Positions 27,528 to 35,946 are shown, numbered from the stretch's first letter. The stretch is DNA of 64,000 nucleotides from an uncultured Anaerolineaceae bacterium (GCA_927443345.1 CAKMKJ010000025.1:1-64000), one strand, 5' to 3'. Translations and numbers: made by a program. The notes: a model not told the origin generated them from the letters alone.

Positions 27528-28619
27528 CTATTTGAGAATGATTGGATTGATAATGTCGTTAATGACCATAACCACCATGAGCCCCATGAGAATAACGTAT
27601 CCGATAAAATGAACGCGGCCTTCCAGTTCGGGTTTGACACGCTTTTTGAAAAGGATTTCGGGGATCAAGAAAAGGATATGACCGCCATCCAGTGCGGGGA
27701 TGGGCAGCAGGTTGGTGAACCCCAGCGCAATAGAAATCATAGCCAAAAAATTCAAGATCGTGAGCCCCTTGACACTGGGATCAACAGCGGTTGCTTGTTC
27801 ATCAATGGTTTGAACTTGTGAGAAGATGTCGTAAATTCCTTTAACGCTAACCATTCTGGCGTCAGAGGCGGCGATCTGTCCGCTGATAAGCCGGACGGGA
27901 AGCATAAGCAATTGGTAACCTTGATCCATGGTTGAAACAAACGCCATAGGAATTGCCTGTAGGTAGGTTATCTTGTTGACCGGGTTGGAAATCGCAACTC
28001 CCATCGCCCCTTCACCTTCAGGCGATTTTTGGCGGGGTGTGATTTTTATATCAATGGGTTTTTCGTCACGCAAAATGGATAAGGTTATTTCGCTGCCGAG
28101 ATTTGGTTTCACCAGTTGGGTTAACCTGTCTATGCTGTCTACTGGTTGACCGTTAAGTTGTGAAATGATATCTCCAACCATTAACTCTTCTGCGGCGGGT
28201 GAATTAGGTGCGATGTTAGTAATTGTGACTTTGGTCAGGTCAGGAGCGCCCACCCGGGTGAAGAGAAAGGCGATCAACAACATGCCTAATACCAGGTTGG
28301 TGATTGGGCCGCCTAACAAGGTAGCCAGCCGGCGCCACGGATTTGCTGCTGCAAAGCTTCCTACTTCCGTGATGTCTCCTGTTTCACCGCCCTTCATGCG
28401 GCAGAATCCGCCAAAGGGGATCCAGTTGATGGTGAAATCTGTGCCGCCGGCACGGAATAGTTTAAAGATTTTCGGGGGATAACCAAAACCAAACTCTTCC
28501 ACTTCAATTTTGTTGGATCGGGCTGCGATGAAATGTCCGAGTTCATGCACGAAAACCAACGCGCCAAATGCGAGTATAAATTCAAGTAAGCTTAATGCAG
28601 TGCTCCAAATAGTTGTCAT
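27528..28619 (-). CDS. rseP: Site-2 intramembrane metalloprotease RseP
   Basis: The 363-residue protease cuts transmembrane substrates such as anti-sigma factors or signal-peptide remnants. HELGH is found in the first membrane helix (about residue 25), a PDZ domain at about 120-205 (PNSPAAEELMVGDIISQLNG), and the second active-site motif NLLPIPALDGGH near 310. GGAGACTGA precedes the ATG. It heads a co-directional run with the HEAT protein, the metallopeptidase and acylphosphatase. A zinc anti-sigma factor is encoded 8 kb away, but it has no membrane helix, so it is not an obvious substrate. Confidence 0.93.
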   Translation of the reverse strand: MTTIWSTALSLLEFILAFGALVFVHELGHFIAARSNKIEVEEFGFGYPPKIFKLFRAGGTDFTINWIPFGGFCRMKGGETGDITEVGSFAAANPWRRLATLLGGPITNLVLGMLLIAFLFTRVGAPDLTKVTITNIAPNSPAAEELMVGDIISQLNGQPVDSIDRLTQLVKPNLGSEITLSILRDEKPIDIKITPRQKSPEGEGAMGVAISNPVNKITYLQAIPMAFVSTMDQGYQLLMLPVRLISGQIAASDARMVSVKGIYDIFSQVQTIDEQATAVDPSVKGLTILNFLAMISIALGFTNLLPIPALDGGHILFLIPEILFKKRVKPELEGRVHFIGYVILMGLMVVMVINDIINPIILK

Positions 28620-28653
28620 TCAGTCTCCAAAACCATATCGGTTTACGTCCAAT

Positions 28654-28659
28654 ATTATA
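28654..28659 (-). promoter_or_regulatory. -10 box of the rseP run
   Basis: TATAAT on the minus strand lies 34 bases before the rseP ATG; no convincing -35 box is seen. Confidence 0.35.
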
Positions 28660-28722
28660 TCCGGTTTAGAGATGGTTTTCACCGACCGATTTATTTGAAA
28701 TTCATTAACGAGATAATAAAAG

Positions 28723-29697
28723 TTATACGATTTTTGCGCCGCTGCCAGGATGTGCGATGAGCACCTCTTTTATCCCCTGGATGGAGGCTAGCCGATGTTT
28801 GATGTTTTCGAGTGCATTTGATTCACATAAAATGTGCACATTCGGCCCCGCATCAATGGTATATGCTGCGGGAATACCTGTTTTGCGCCAGGATTGAACG
28901 GCTTTCATAATCTCGATGGTTGCTGGCTCCCAATAAAACAGAGCGGGATGTGAAGTCATCATCACAGCATGCATCATATTGCTGTCTTCCTCGATTATTT
29001 CGGCAAAGACTTCAAAATCTCGAGCAAGCAAGGCATCACGACAGCGGTCAATACGGCGGTCAGAATCTGCAATGCGGACGGCCTGAAATGGGCTGGAAGA
29101 GGCTAATTTGTGGCCTTCACTCGAGCCAGTTTTCTTGTGACCAGCAGCGACCACGGCAATGCAATCCACCAGATCCCAGTGGTTTGGTTTGCCAATGCTG
29201 ACGGCAAATGAATCCATGTCTGAATTCCCGCGGTACCACTCTGTATAACCAGTGGGGATTGATCGGCAGGCAGAACCCGATCCACGGCGGGCGAGACGAG
29301 AAAGGTCTTTTTCGCTCATTTCAAGCCCCATGGCATGTACGGCTGCCACGGTGAGGGCAGCGAAGGCTGAAGCCGATGATGCGATGCCAGCGCCAATTGG
29401 AAAATTGTTCTCACTCATCACATGTGCGCGGGTGGCGATTCCGCGAATTCCGCGGATGACATTCAAGTGAGTTGTCACGCGCTGCAAAGCCTGTCCGGAT
29501 TGCCTCAATCCGTTTAAGTCAAAAATATCAGTAGTGAAAGCTTGATCGAAAGTAACACGGGTGCGCGTTGTCAATTCTTCAAGGTTTACTGATATTGAAC
29601 CATTTTCTGGTAAGCGAAGTGTTTGATCTCGATTGCCCCAATATTTGATGAAAGCTATGTTGGGGTGGGCGATGGCTGTGGCAGTGTTTGGCGACAT
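28723..29697 (-). CDS. mvaD: Diphosphomevalonate decarboxylase
   Basis: The 324-residue GHMP-family enzyme makes isopentenyl diphosphate from mevalonate diphosphate. It opens AHPNIAFIKYWGNRD, the family's N-terminal signature. It contains the GHMP ATP loop NNFPIGAGIASSASAFAAL and then RRGSGSACRSI, with the substrate-binding Ser and Arg. DAGPNVHIL lies near the end. AGAGGTAAC precedes the ATG. A bacterial mevalonate pathway is uncommon but known in Chloroflexota and Gram-positive cocci. No other mevalonate gene is adjacent, so the rest must lie elsewhere. Confidence 0.93.
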   Translation of the reverse strand: MSPNTATAIAHPNIAFIKYWGNRDQTLRLPENGSISVNLEELTTRTRVTFDQAFTTDIFDLNGLRQSGQALQRVTTHLNVIRGIRGIATRAHVMSENNFPIGAGIASSASAFAALTVAAVHAMGLEMSEKDLSRLARRGSGSACRSIPTGYTEWYRGNSDMDSFAVSIGKPNHWDLVDCIAVVAAGHKKTGSSEGHKLASSSPFQAVRIADSDRRIDRCRDALLARDFEVFAEIIEEDSNMMHAVMMTSHPALFYWEPATIEIMKAVQSWRKTGIPAAYTIDAGPNVHILCESNALENIKHRLASIQGIKEVLIAHPGSGAKIV

Positions 29698-29992
29698 GTT
29701 ACCTCTGTTATCTAATTATTATTGTAAGTTTACCATTGCTATTTGCTAACTACCTCTTATCGTTGCAAATACTCTGCCAAAATACCTGAATGCGGACATC
29801 ATTAATTTAGTCCATTGTAATTCGATCCAGTCTTTGCAAGATTGTAATGTATTGGTTATGCTTCTCATCGTATACTTATTTAAAGATTTAATCTTTCATT
29901 TACAAAGAGTTAGTCTCGCTATTGAAAAAAAGTAATTTTGTTTTCGAGTTTTAGTTTGTTGTTTCTATCAACCAGGTTGAGGCACAAAAAAG
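29698..29992. other. AT-rich divergent intergenic region
   Basis: About 295 bases separate mvaD (minus) from the Roadblock/MglA operon (plus). A possible plus-strand promoter is TTGCAA (29834-29839) and TATGCT (29857-29862) with a 17-base spacer, which would give a leader of about 125 bases. No riboswitch or small ORF with a leader-peptide character was recognised. Confidence 0.4.
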
Positions 29993-30502
29993 ATGAAGAA
30001 TCCAATGCGTTTAACAGGTGGGATGTCTATAATTCCGTCGCAAGAAGAGCTGATTGACAATATTCTATCGAGTCAACTTGAAAAATCTCAAGCAAGACTC
30101 ATACTGCTTATTGACACAAGCGGGCAGGTCATTTCTTTTCATGGAGAACGGGGAAGCATTGATTTGGTTGCATTAGGCGCATTAACTGCCAGCGACCTGG
30201 CCGCCAGTGCTGAAATTGCTCGAATTTCTAATCTTTATCAAGAAAACCAGATGGTCATTCGCCAGGGTTCGAAAATGAACACGATTGTCTTTGATGTCAA
30301 TCGCAATTTGATCCTGCTGTATATCGTCCCAGCCACTGTGCCGCTTGGATGGGTTTGTTACCTGGTGAGAGAGTCTTCAGCACAAATCAAAGAGGCGCTC
30401 TCAAAGATTCAAAATAATCAGGATGACAAATTCTTTGAGTCTGATAATGAGAACTTGCATGAACTGATTAACAATGCACTTGATCAAGTTTGGAAGGAAT
30501 AG
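29993..30502 (+). CDS. Roadblock/LC7 domain protein (first of the cluster)
   Basis: The 169-residue protein has a Roadblock/LC7 fold at about residues 17-120: an initial helix (QEELIDNILSSQL), a strand with LILLIDTSGQVIS, an ASDLAASAEIARI helix, and later strands TIVFDVNRNLILLYIV. A C-terminal helical tail follows. In bacteria these proteins regulate MglA-like small GTPases, as MglB does. The next gene encodes such a GTPase and begins five bases after this stop codon, so a direct partnership is likely. The ribosome-binding site is weak. Confidence 0.85.
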   Translation: MKNPMRLTGGMSIIPSQEELIDNILSSQLEKSQARLILLIDTSGQVISFHGERGSIDLVALGALTASDLAASAEIARISNLYQENQMVIRQGSKMNTIVFDVNRNLILLYIVPATVPLGWVCYLVRESSAQIKEALSKIQNNQDDKFFESDNENLHELINNALDQVWKE

Positions 30503-30507
30503 GCAGC

Positions 30508-31095
30508 ATGAATATCAACTGGCAATTACGCCAATTGAGATTAAAAATTGTGTATTACGGGCCAGCAATGAGCGGTAAGACGACCAACATTGAGCAAATA
30601 CACAAACGGATTGATCCCAGCAATCGAAGCAACCTGGTTTCGTTAAAAACTAATGAAGACCGCACTTTGTTTTTTGATTTTATGCAATTTGAACTTGGCA
30701 AGATTTGCGGCATGGCTCCGTGTATCCAATTATATACAGTACCGGGGCAGGAGTATTACAAGGCCAGCCGAAAACTGGTGCTGCGTGGCGCGGATGGTGT
30801 TGTATTCGTAGCAGATTCATCGGCAGCGCGGATTAACGATAATCTTGAATCCTGGTTGGATATGGGGAATGCATTAAACGAAATGAACCATCCAATCGGC
30901 AAAATTCCGCTGGTGGTTCAGTACAACAAACGTGACCTGGCAGACGCGGTTTCTATACAAAGTTTGCATCAAAGCCTGGGTGTCGGGGCGTATCCTGAAT
31001 TTGAAGCAGTGGCTTTCAATGGAGAAGGGGTTTTCAACACCCTTAAGAGCATCGTTAATGATGTGATTTTCCAGGTGCAAAAAGAACTGCAATAG
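30508..31095 (+). CDS. MglA-type Ras-like GTPase
   Basis: The 195-residue protein matches the MglA family in length. It shows P-loop GPAMSGKTT (about 18-26), switch region KTNEDRTLFFDFM, the MglA-type Walker B/switch II TVPGQEYYKASR, and the base-specificity motif NKRD. In Myxococcus, MglA with MglB sets cell polarity and motility, and related GTPases are widespread in Chloroflexota. I chose the ATG at 30508, after GGAAGGAATAGGCAGC; a start six codons earlier would overlap the previous gene. It lies among four Roadblock genes, an unusually high ratio of regulators to GTPase. Confidence 0.92.
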   Translation: MNINWQLRQLRLKIVYYGPAMSGKTTNIEQIHKRIDPSNRSNLVSLKTNEDRTLFFDFMQFELGKICGMAPCIQLYTVPGQEYYKASRKLVLRGADGVVFVADSSAARINDNLESWLDMGNALNEMNHPIGKIPLVVQYNKRDLADAVSIQSLHQSLGVGAYPEFEAVAFNGEGVFNTLKSIVNDVIFQVQKELQ

Positions 31096-31109
31096 GTAAA
31101 GGATCAATA

Positions 31110-31496
31110 ATGGTTAACGAGACAAAATCTGGAGCGGATATCCTTTTGGGAATATTAAATCAAATGAACCAGGAAGCGAATTTTCCAATGTCTGTTTTAA
31201 CAGACAAGGAAGGTTTGCCGATTGCCTCCGCTTTTTCAAACGGGGCAGACCCTGAGAAACAATCTGCGGTGGTCGCATTTTTGCAGAAAACAGCAGTGCA
31301 AGTGAGCAAACAATTAGGTATGGATGAAATTGATGAAATTTCTTTCAGTTATGTAGATGGACAGCATTTAATTTGCCGTCCTTTCAACATTGATTCTAAT
31401 CGTTTGATTTTGGCAATCATTGTTTCAGATCGTGATCAGAGTTACAGGCGCATCACAAACCGTGCATTATCTGAAATTCGCAATATTTGGAACTAA
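31110..31496 (+). CDS. Roadblock/LC7 domain protein (second)
   Basis: The 128-residue protein is essentially a single Roadblock/LC7 domain. It opens with the helix ILLGILNQMNQEA and the strand MSVLTDKEGLPIASAF, and closes with strands EISFSYVDGQHLICRPF and NRLILAIIVSD. AAGGATC precedes the ATG. It starts 14 bases after the GTPase stop codon and is close in size to MglB, so it is the best candidate for the direct GTPase-activating partner; this is inference. Confidence 0.85.
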   Translation: MVNETKSGADILLGILNQMNQEANFPMSVLTDKEGLPIASAFSNGADPEKQSAVVAFLQKTAVQVSKQLGMDEIDEISFSYVDGQHLICRPFNIDSNRLILAIIVSDRDQSYRRITNRALSEIRNIWN

Positions 31497-31512
31497 TACA
31501 GGTATAAAAATT

Positions 31513-32247
31513 ATGGGTATGACTGGAAATTTGACTGGTTTGGCCGCGGCTGATTTGATCCAACTTAATTGTGTGGATCAAAAAATCGCCCGTTTGCAGA
31601 TCAAGCATGAGAATCAAACTGCTGAGATTTTTTTCTCTGGCGGGCAAATCGTCCATGCGGTTTCTGGTGGCCAAAAGGGTGAAGAGGTTATTTATCAAGT
31701 TTTAGGATGGAGTGAAGGTGATTTCAGCCTGGATAACGACATCAAATCATCTGAAATTACAATCCAACGAAGTTGGCCAAGTTTATTACTCGAAGGCGCC
31801 CGCAGGTTGGACGAAAACGAATTGAACCAGACTTTAGTTAAGATTGACCATGAACCAGAATCGAAGGAGATTAAAATGGCACAGAAATTCGAAGAAATTT
31901 TGGCCGAGCTCGCTGGTGAAGTAACCGGTTTCAGGGGTAGTTTTCTGGTAGGCATTGATGGCATAAACCTTGCCTCAAAATTTATTGGTGACCTTGATCC
32001 TGAACTAGCCAGTGCCCAAATGGCAATGCTGCTTAAATTGGTAAGTGGTTCCACCGATAAATTAGGAGCTGGAAACCTGGAAGATAACCTGACCACTACT
32101 GAGAAAGCCTATATTTTGATGCGCTTTTTGCCTGGTAAACAATACTTTTTGGGCATTTCAGCTGAAAGAAAATCTGGCAACCTTGGAAACATGCGATTGA
32201 TGAGCAAACTTTATACCGATCGTTTAGCGAAAGCGATGCCTCACTGA
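31513..32247 (+). CDS. DUF4388 (PatA-like N-terminal) plus Roadblock/LC7 protein
   Basis: The 244-residue protein has two parts. Residues 1-110 (GNLTGLAAADLIQLNC, then AEIFFSGGQIVHA and VLGWSEGDFSL) match the DUF4388 domain found beside response regulators and GTPase systems. Residues 125-244 (EEILAELAGEVTGFRGSFLVGIDGINLA, abridged, then YILMRFLPGKQYFLGIS) form a Roadblock/LC7 domain. The fusion suggests that a signal sensed by the first part is passed to the GTPase. I used the ATG at 31513; a start inside the previous gene is unlikely. Confidence 0.82.
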   Translation: MGMTGNLTGLAAADLIQLNCVDQKIARLQIKHENQTAEIFFSGGQIVHAVSGGQKGEEVIYQVLGWSEGDFSLDNDIKSSEITIQRSWPSLLLEGARRLDENELNQTLVKIDHEPESKEIKMAQKFEEILAELAGEVTGFRGSFLVGIDGINLASKFIGDLDPELASAQMAMLLKLVSGSTDKLGAGNLEDNLTTTEKAYILMRFLPGKQYFLGISAERKSGNLGNMRLMSKLYTDRLAKAMPH

Positions 32248-32280
32248 TCCGAGCTTTGCGCTTAGAAAATGGAGATAGTC

Positions 32281-32817
32281 ATGAATAAACTTGAACAGGT
32301 TATTTTCCAGTTTCGCAACGAACTGGGCAGCGATTTTATCTCAACCGATGTTGTTGGTATGGATGGTCTATCCATTGGCGGCGGTTCGTTAAATCCAAAT
32401 TTCGATGCGGCTGATATCTCAGCGCGATTCGCAGAAGTGATGAAACTGGCGGTAAAGATCAGCACCAAGATCGATATTGGCAAGGTTGATGATAATCTCG
32501 TGACCACAGACACGACTTACATCATCTCTCGATTCCTGGGTGAAGGGCATTACTACTGGGTGGTGGTAGTTTCATCCAATGCGACATTGGGAACCGTGAG
32601 AATGTTGATGAATGAGTTTGCACCTCAAATCACTGACGCGATTCCGCAAGGCGAAAGCGTGGTCAGTCAGTCTGTTATTAATTCAAAAGCGGAAGAACCA
32701 AAGATTGAAGAAAAGCCAAAGCAAGAAAAGGGAAAGAAAAACTTTTGGAGTGATGCGAAACAAGAAAAGGATGAGGAAGCTGAAGAACGCGCTCTAAAAA
32801 TGTATAAATTTCCATAA
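32281..32817 (+). CDS. Roadblock/LC7 protein with Lys/Glu-rich tail (fourth)
   Basis: The 178-residue protein has a Roadblock/LC7 domain (residues 1-115) with FRNELGSDFISTDVVGMDGL and TTYIISRFLGEGHYYWVVVV. A charged tail of Glu and Lys follows, about 50 residues long, ending in a Phe-Pro. The domain resembles the C-terminal half of the preceding protein, as expected after duplication. GGAG lies six bases before the ATG at 32281; an in-frame ATG four codons earlier is less well placed. The operon ends 117 bases later at a terminator. Confidence 0.82.
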   Translation: MNKLEQVIFQFRNELGSDFISTDVVGMDGLSIGGGSLNPNFDAADISARFAEVMKLAVKISTKIDIGKVDDNLVTTDTTYIISRFLGEGHYYWVVVVSSNATLGTVRMLMNEFAPQITDAIPQGESVVSQSVINSKAEEPKIEEKPKQEKGKKNFWSDAKQEKDEEAEERALKMYKFP

Positions 32818-32933
32818 AAGGGAATGGTTAATAATTGAAATCTATTTAATATTATGCAGGATATTTTCTTGTCATCCGATCAGGCAATACTTGAAGCAGA
32901 ACAACCCGCTGTGTAGCATGTAATCATCAATAA

Positions 32934-32966
32934 AAACCGCTTGAAGGTAGTTCAATCAAGCGGTTT
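32934..32966. terminator. Bidirectional terminator after the Roadblock/MglA operon
   Basis: AAACCGCTTGA and TCAAGCGGTTT form an 11-base perfect stem, with T-rich sequence downstream on the plus strand and T-rich sequence on the minus strand as well. It can end both the GTPase operon and the converging histidine kinase gene (stop at 32988). Confidence 0.8.
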
Positions 32967-32987
32967 ATTATTTTCTATCAATTTCAT

Positions 32988-34442
32988 TTATACCGATGGA
33001 AATTTCAAGATGAAACGGGTTCCAAGCTCTTCATGAGATTCATTTTCAAAGACTGGACTTTCAACCTTGATTGTGCCTCCATGAGCTTCAACCAATTCCT
33101 TGACGATAGCCAGGCCCAGGCCAGAACCACCGCTGGCGCGTGAACGGGATTTATCTGCGCGATAAAAGCGGTCAAACACATGAGGAAGATCCTCAGCCGA
33201 AATACCTGTGCCTGAATCAGTCACCGAGATTATTATTGGCGTAGTAGAACTGTGCTGAGTGGTCGAAAGTTCGATGGTGCCATTTCTTGGAGTATATCTC
33301 AGTGCATTATTGATCAGATTGTTCAAAATTTGCGTAATGCGGTCGGGGTCTACTTGCAGGGTCGTTAATCCGTTTTGTAGATGTTGAGTGAATTCAATTT
33401 CATTTGCATGCGCTTGGGTTTGGGTTTGGATGCGTTCTAAAATTTTCTCAATCAAACTGTTTATTTCAACCGGTTGGCGCACAAGTTTAAGCTGGTTATT
33501 TTCTGCGAGTGAGAGCAGGCGTAAATCTTCAATCAAGCGATTGAGAAGTGTAGTCTCAGCAAGCAGCGCATTCAACTGATCAGCGTCACATGGCAAGACG
33601 CCATCCTGCATACCTTCTACGGTGCCCTGGATGGCGGAGAGGGGCGTACGCAGTTCATGTGCTACATCTGCCATCAAATGTTGACGATGAAGTTCAGCGC
33701 GTGAAAGATTGGCAGCCATTTGATTAAAAGTCTCACCAAGCTGGGCAAATTCATCCTCGCCGTGGATTTCGACTCTTTGCGTCAGGTCTCCTTCTGCAAT
33801 GGCCGCAGCAGCTTTGCGCAGTTTACGCATTGGAGCAGTGATTTGAAAAAACAACAAGGCACCCAGGGCGAGTGCCGTAATCCCGGCTATGATAGTGGAA
33901 CTGATGATGGCACGTCGCACTGAGGCTTGAAATTCATTGGCAAGTGTGGTTGTGGCTGCTTGACTGCCAGGAGTGACTAAAAGTGTGCCTACCATTATTT
34001 TGTTAACAGCAACCGGAATCCCTTTTATTAGCTCTAATTGTGAGAGCTGATTTCCTGTGAATTCATCCAACGAGTCATAAACCACTATTTTCTGGGCGTC
34101 TGCCAGGATCAAGCGTTGACCAAGCGACCCCATCATTGAGTTGTCAGATGATTGGTCCTGTGGATTGCCTTTGCCGTTGCCTTGGCCCATCATGGTTTGG
34201 TGCTGCTGGGTCATTGATGATTCGTGCAGAAAAAGGTCAATTCCCAGCCAACTGTTATTAAGCGCATAGTATTCCGCCAGGTCTGGGGCAAGACGGTGTG
34301 CCCAAATTTGTCCGCTGCGGGTAGTGAAAAGATTAAATGCTCTCAGCGTTGCACGTGAGGTCAAGACAGATGTCACCAATCCGCCAATTGCAATAATCAC
34401 CAGGAAGGCACCAATCAATTTATAAAGCCAGCTATTTTTCAT
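32988..34442 (-). CDS. Sensor histidine kinase with Met/Gln-rich extracellular loop
   Basis: The 484-residue kinase has a first membrane helix (residues 8-27), an extracellular sensor of about 145 residues, and a second helix near 180-200. A HAMP domain follows to about 250, then the HisKA motif DVAHELRTPL with phospho-acceptor His262, and an ATPase domain (NNALRYTP, DSGTGIS, GGSGLGLAI). The sensor holds a low-complexity stretch at about 76-106 with two Met-Met-Gly words and His, Gln, Asn and Gly. This resembles metal-binding loops, but the ligand is unknown. It begins two bases after its response regulator. Confidence 0.9.
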   Translation of the reverse strand: MKNSWLYKLIGAFLVIIAIGGLVTSVLTSRATLRAFNLFTTRSGQIWAHRLAPDLAEYYALNNSWLGIDLFLHESSMTQQHQTMMGQGNGKGNPQDQSSDNSMMGSLGQRLILADAQKIVVYDSLDEFTGNQLSQLELIKGIPVAVNKIMVGTLLVTPGSQAATTTLANEFQASVRRAIISSTIIAGITALALGALLFFQITAPMRKLRKAAAAIAEGDLTQRVEIHGEDEFAQLGETFNQMAANLSRAELHRQHLMADVAHELRTPLSAIQGTVEGMQDGVLPCDADQLNALLAETTLLNRLIEDLRLLSLAENNQLKLVRQPVEINSLIEKILERIQTQTQAHANEIEFTQHLQNGLTTLQVDPDRITQILNNLINNALRYTPRNGTIELSTTQHSSTTPIIISVTDSGTGISAEDLPHVFDRFYRADKSRSRASGGSGLGLAIVKELVEAHGGTIKVESPVFENESHEELGTRFILKFPSV

Positions 34443-34444
34443 TA

Positions 34445-35140
34445 TTAATCGACCAGTTCAAACTTGTAACCCAAACCAAAAACCGTCTGAATGTAAACCG
34501 GTTTTTTTGGATCAGGTTCAATTTTAATACGCAAATTTTTAATGTGAGCATCAATGGTACGTTCGTAACCTTCGAAAGCGTCTCCCTGGGCATGCTCCAT
34601 GATTTGCAGTCTTGAAAAAACGCGCTTTGGGTTGTTGGCAAGCGTTACCAGAATTTGAAATTCTGTCGGTGTGAGCTCAATGGACCGCCCATCGAGATTA
34701 ACGGTGTGCTGTCCGAGGTCAATGGTCAGATTGCCGGCGTGGATGATCTCGCCTTTATTGTCACCCGCATTGACACGTTTCAAAATAGTTTTTACCCTGG
34801 CGACCACTTCACGCGGGCTAAAGGGTTTAACGACGTAATCATCCGCCCCTAATTCCAGACCAATCAATTTATCCACTTCTTCCACACGGGCGGTCAGCAT
34901 CAAGATGGGGACGGTTGAAATGCGGCGAATTTCACGGCAGACTTCAAGCCCATCTAAATGGGGAAGATTCAGATCGAGAATTACAAAAGTAGGTTCTTCA
35001 CGTGAGAAAACTTCAAGCGCCTGTCTACCATCCATGGCTGATACAACATGATAGCCTTCTTTTTCGAGGTAAGCCTGCAAGACTTTTAGAATTTGAGGTT
35101 CATCGTCTACTACGAGGATTTTGTGGTTTGAGTCATTCAT
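34445..35140 (-). CDS. OmpR/PhoB-family response regulator
   Basis: The 231-residue regulator has a receiver domain with the acidic pair VVDDE, phospho-acceptor Asp56 in FVILDLNLPHLDG, and Lys in DYVVKPFSPRE. A winged-helix DNA-binding domain follows, with ELTPTEFQILVTLANN and YERTIDAHIKNLRIKIE. The ATG at 35140 starts MNDSNHKILV; the longer reading is unlikely because a TATAAT box sits six bases before this ATG, predicting a leaderless mRNA. It is transcribed with the kinase and lies next to a small secreted protein that may be its target. Confidence 0.9.
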   Translation of the reverse strand: MNDSNHKILVVDDEPQILKVLQAYLEKEGYHVVSAMDGRQALEVFSREEPTFVILDLNLPHLDGLEVCREIRRISTVPILMLTARVEEVDKLIGLELGADDYVVKPFSPREVVARVKTILKRVNAGDNKGEIIHAGNLTIDLGQHTVNLDGRSIELTPTEFQILVTLANNPKRVFSRLQIMEHAQGDAFEGYERTIDAHIKNLRIKIEPDPKKPVYIQTVFGLGYKFELVD

Positions 35141-35152
35141 AATTTTATTATA
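35141..35152 (-). promoter_or_regulatory. -10 box placed for a leaderless response-regulator transcript
   Basis: On the minus strand TATAAT (35152-35147) is followed by AAAATT and then the ATG. No Shine-Dalgarno sequence is present. The -35 position is poor, so activation by a regulator, perhaps the response regulator itself, is possible. Confidence 0.5.
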
Positions 35153-35214
35153 TTGGAAATGAAGAATAATAACATCTATTTTTTGAAAAATTTGTCCGCT
35201 GAAACAAGAATGAA

Positions 35215-35243
35215 GCGAAGGCACCACGGGATGGTGCCTTCGC
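35215..35243 (-). terminator. Terminator after the small secreted protein
   Basis: GCGAAGGCACCA and TGGTGCCTTCGC form a perfect 12-base stem around CGGGA, 19 bases after the stop codon of the secreted-protein gene. The following minus-strand sequence is TTCATTCTTG, only partly T-rich. Confidence 0.7.
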
Positions 35244-35262
35244 TATCTATCAGTTAAGACAA

Positions 35263-35772
35263 CTAATTGTTGGTGTAAACACCGATGCAAGTGCCAGTGC
35301 CGTTTCCATTTGCGCCACGGGAGCCGCCCATCATACCACGTGTTCCAGTTGTGTTGTTTGAGCCCATTGCTCTGGAGCGAGTTTTCATCCAGTCAGCCTG
35401 TGCTTGGGTGAGGTCACCATTGGCGACGGCAAGGTCGATGGCCTGACTGCGTGCATCCAACAAAAGTGCCTTGGCGTCGTCATTGGTTAAACCTTCAGCA
35501 ATGGCCACAGAATAAAGGTTTTCGCCATCCGCAAGACGAGCATTCAAATCTTCCACGGTGATGCCTAGTTCCTCGGCAACCACGGATACCATCTCATCAT
35601 GCAGCAATCCAGCCTGGGTTCCGCCAGTCATTCCTCCTTGACCACCGAAACCGAAATTCCCGGCAACAGCAGTGGTTGTGGGTGACTCTGATGATGCATA
35701 TACCTTGTTAACAGACCCAAGGGTAAAGACTGCGGCAACGAGAACGATCGATAATACTAATGCTTTTTTCAT
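35263..35772 (-). CDS. Small secreted Gly/Met/Asn-rich protein next to a two-component system
   Basis: The 169-residue protein has a signal peptide (cleavage likely after VYASS or nearby), a glycine-rich stretch (FGFGGQGGMTGG) and a helical middle (about 55-130). The middle part, EELGITVEDLNARLADGENLYSVA abridged, then LTQAQADWM, resembles the repeats of DUF2680-type exported proteins. The tail carries GMMGGSRG. Similar MMG words occur in the sensor loop of the adjacent histidine kinase. It may be a metal- or stress-responsive envelope protein controlled by that system; this is inference. Confidence 0.7.
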   Translation of the reverse strand: MKKALVLSIVLVAAVFTLGSVNKVYASSESPTTTAVAGNFGFGGQGGMTGGTQAGLLHDEMVSVVAEELGITVEDLNARLADGENLYSVAIAEGLTNDDAKALLLDARSQAIDLAVANGDLTQAQADWMKTRSRAMGSNNTTGTRGMMGGSRGANGNGTGTCIGVYTNN

Positions 35773-35946
35773 TTATTACTCCTTTATTTCTTTATATTTA
35801 TTGATCGATTATTAGTTTAGAAGAAAGTTGTGAAGAACTGATGAAGGCAGTATGAACAAATTGTATGAATTATGATTAAAGGAACTATTGTTTTTCATTT
35901 GTGATTTTTGGGAATAACGATACAATCATTGAAATGAAAATAAAAC

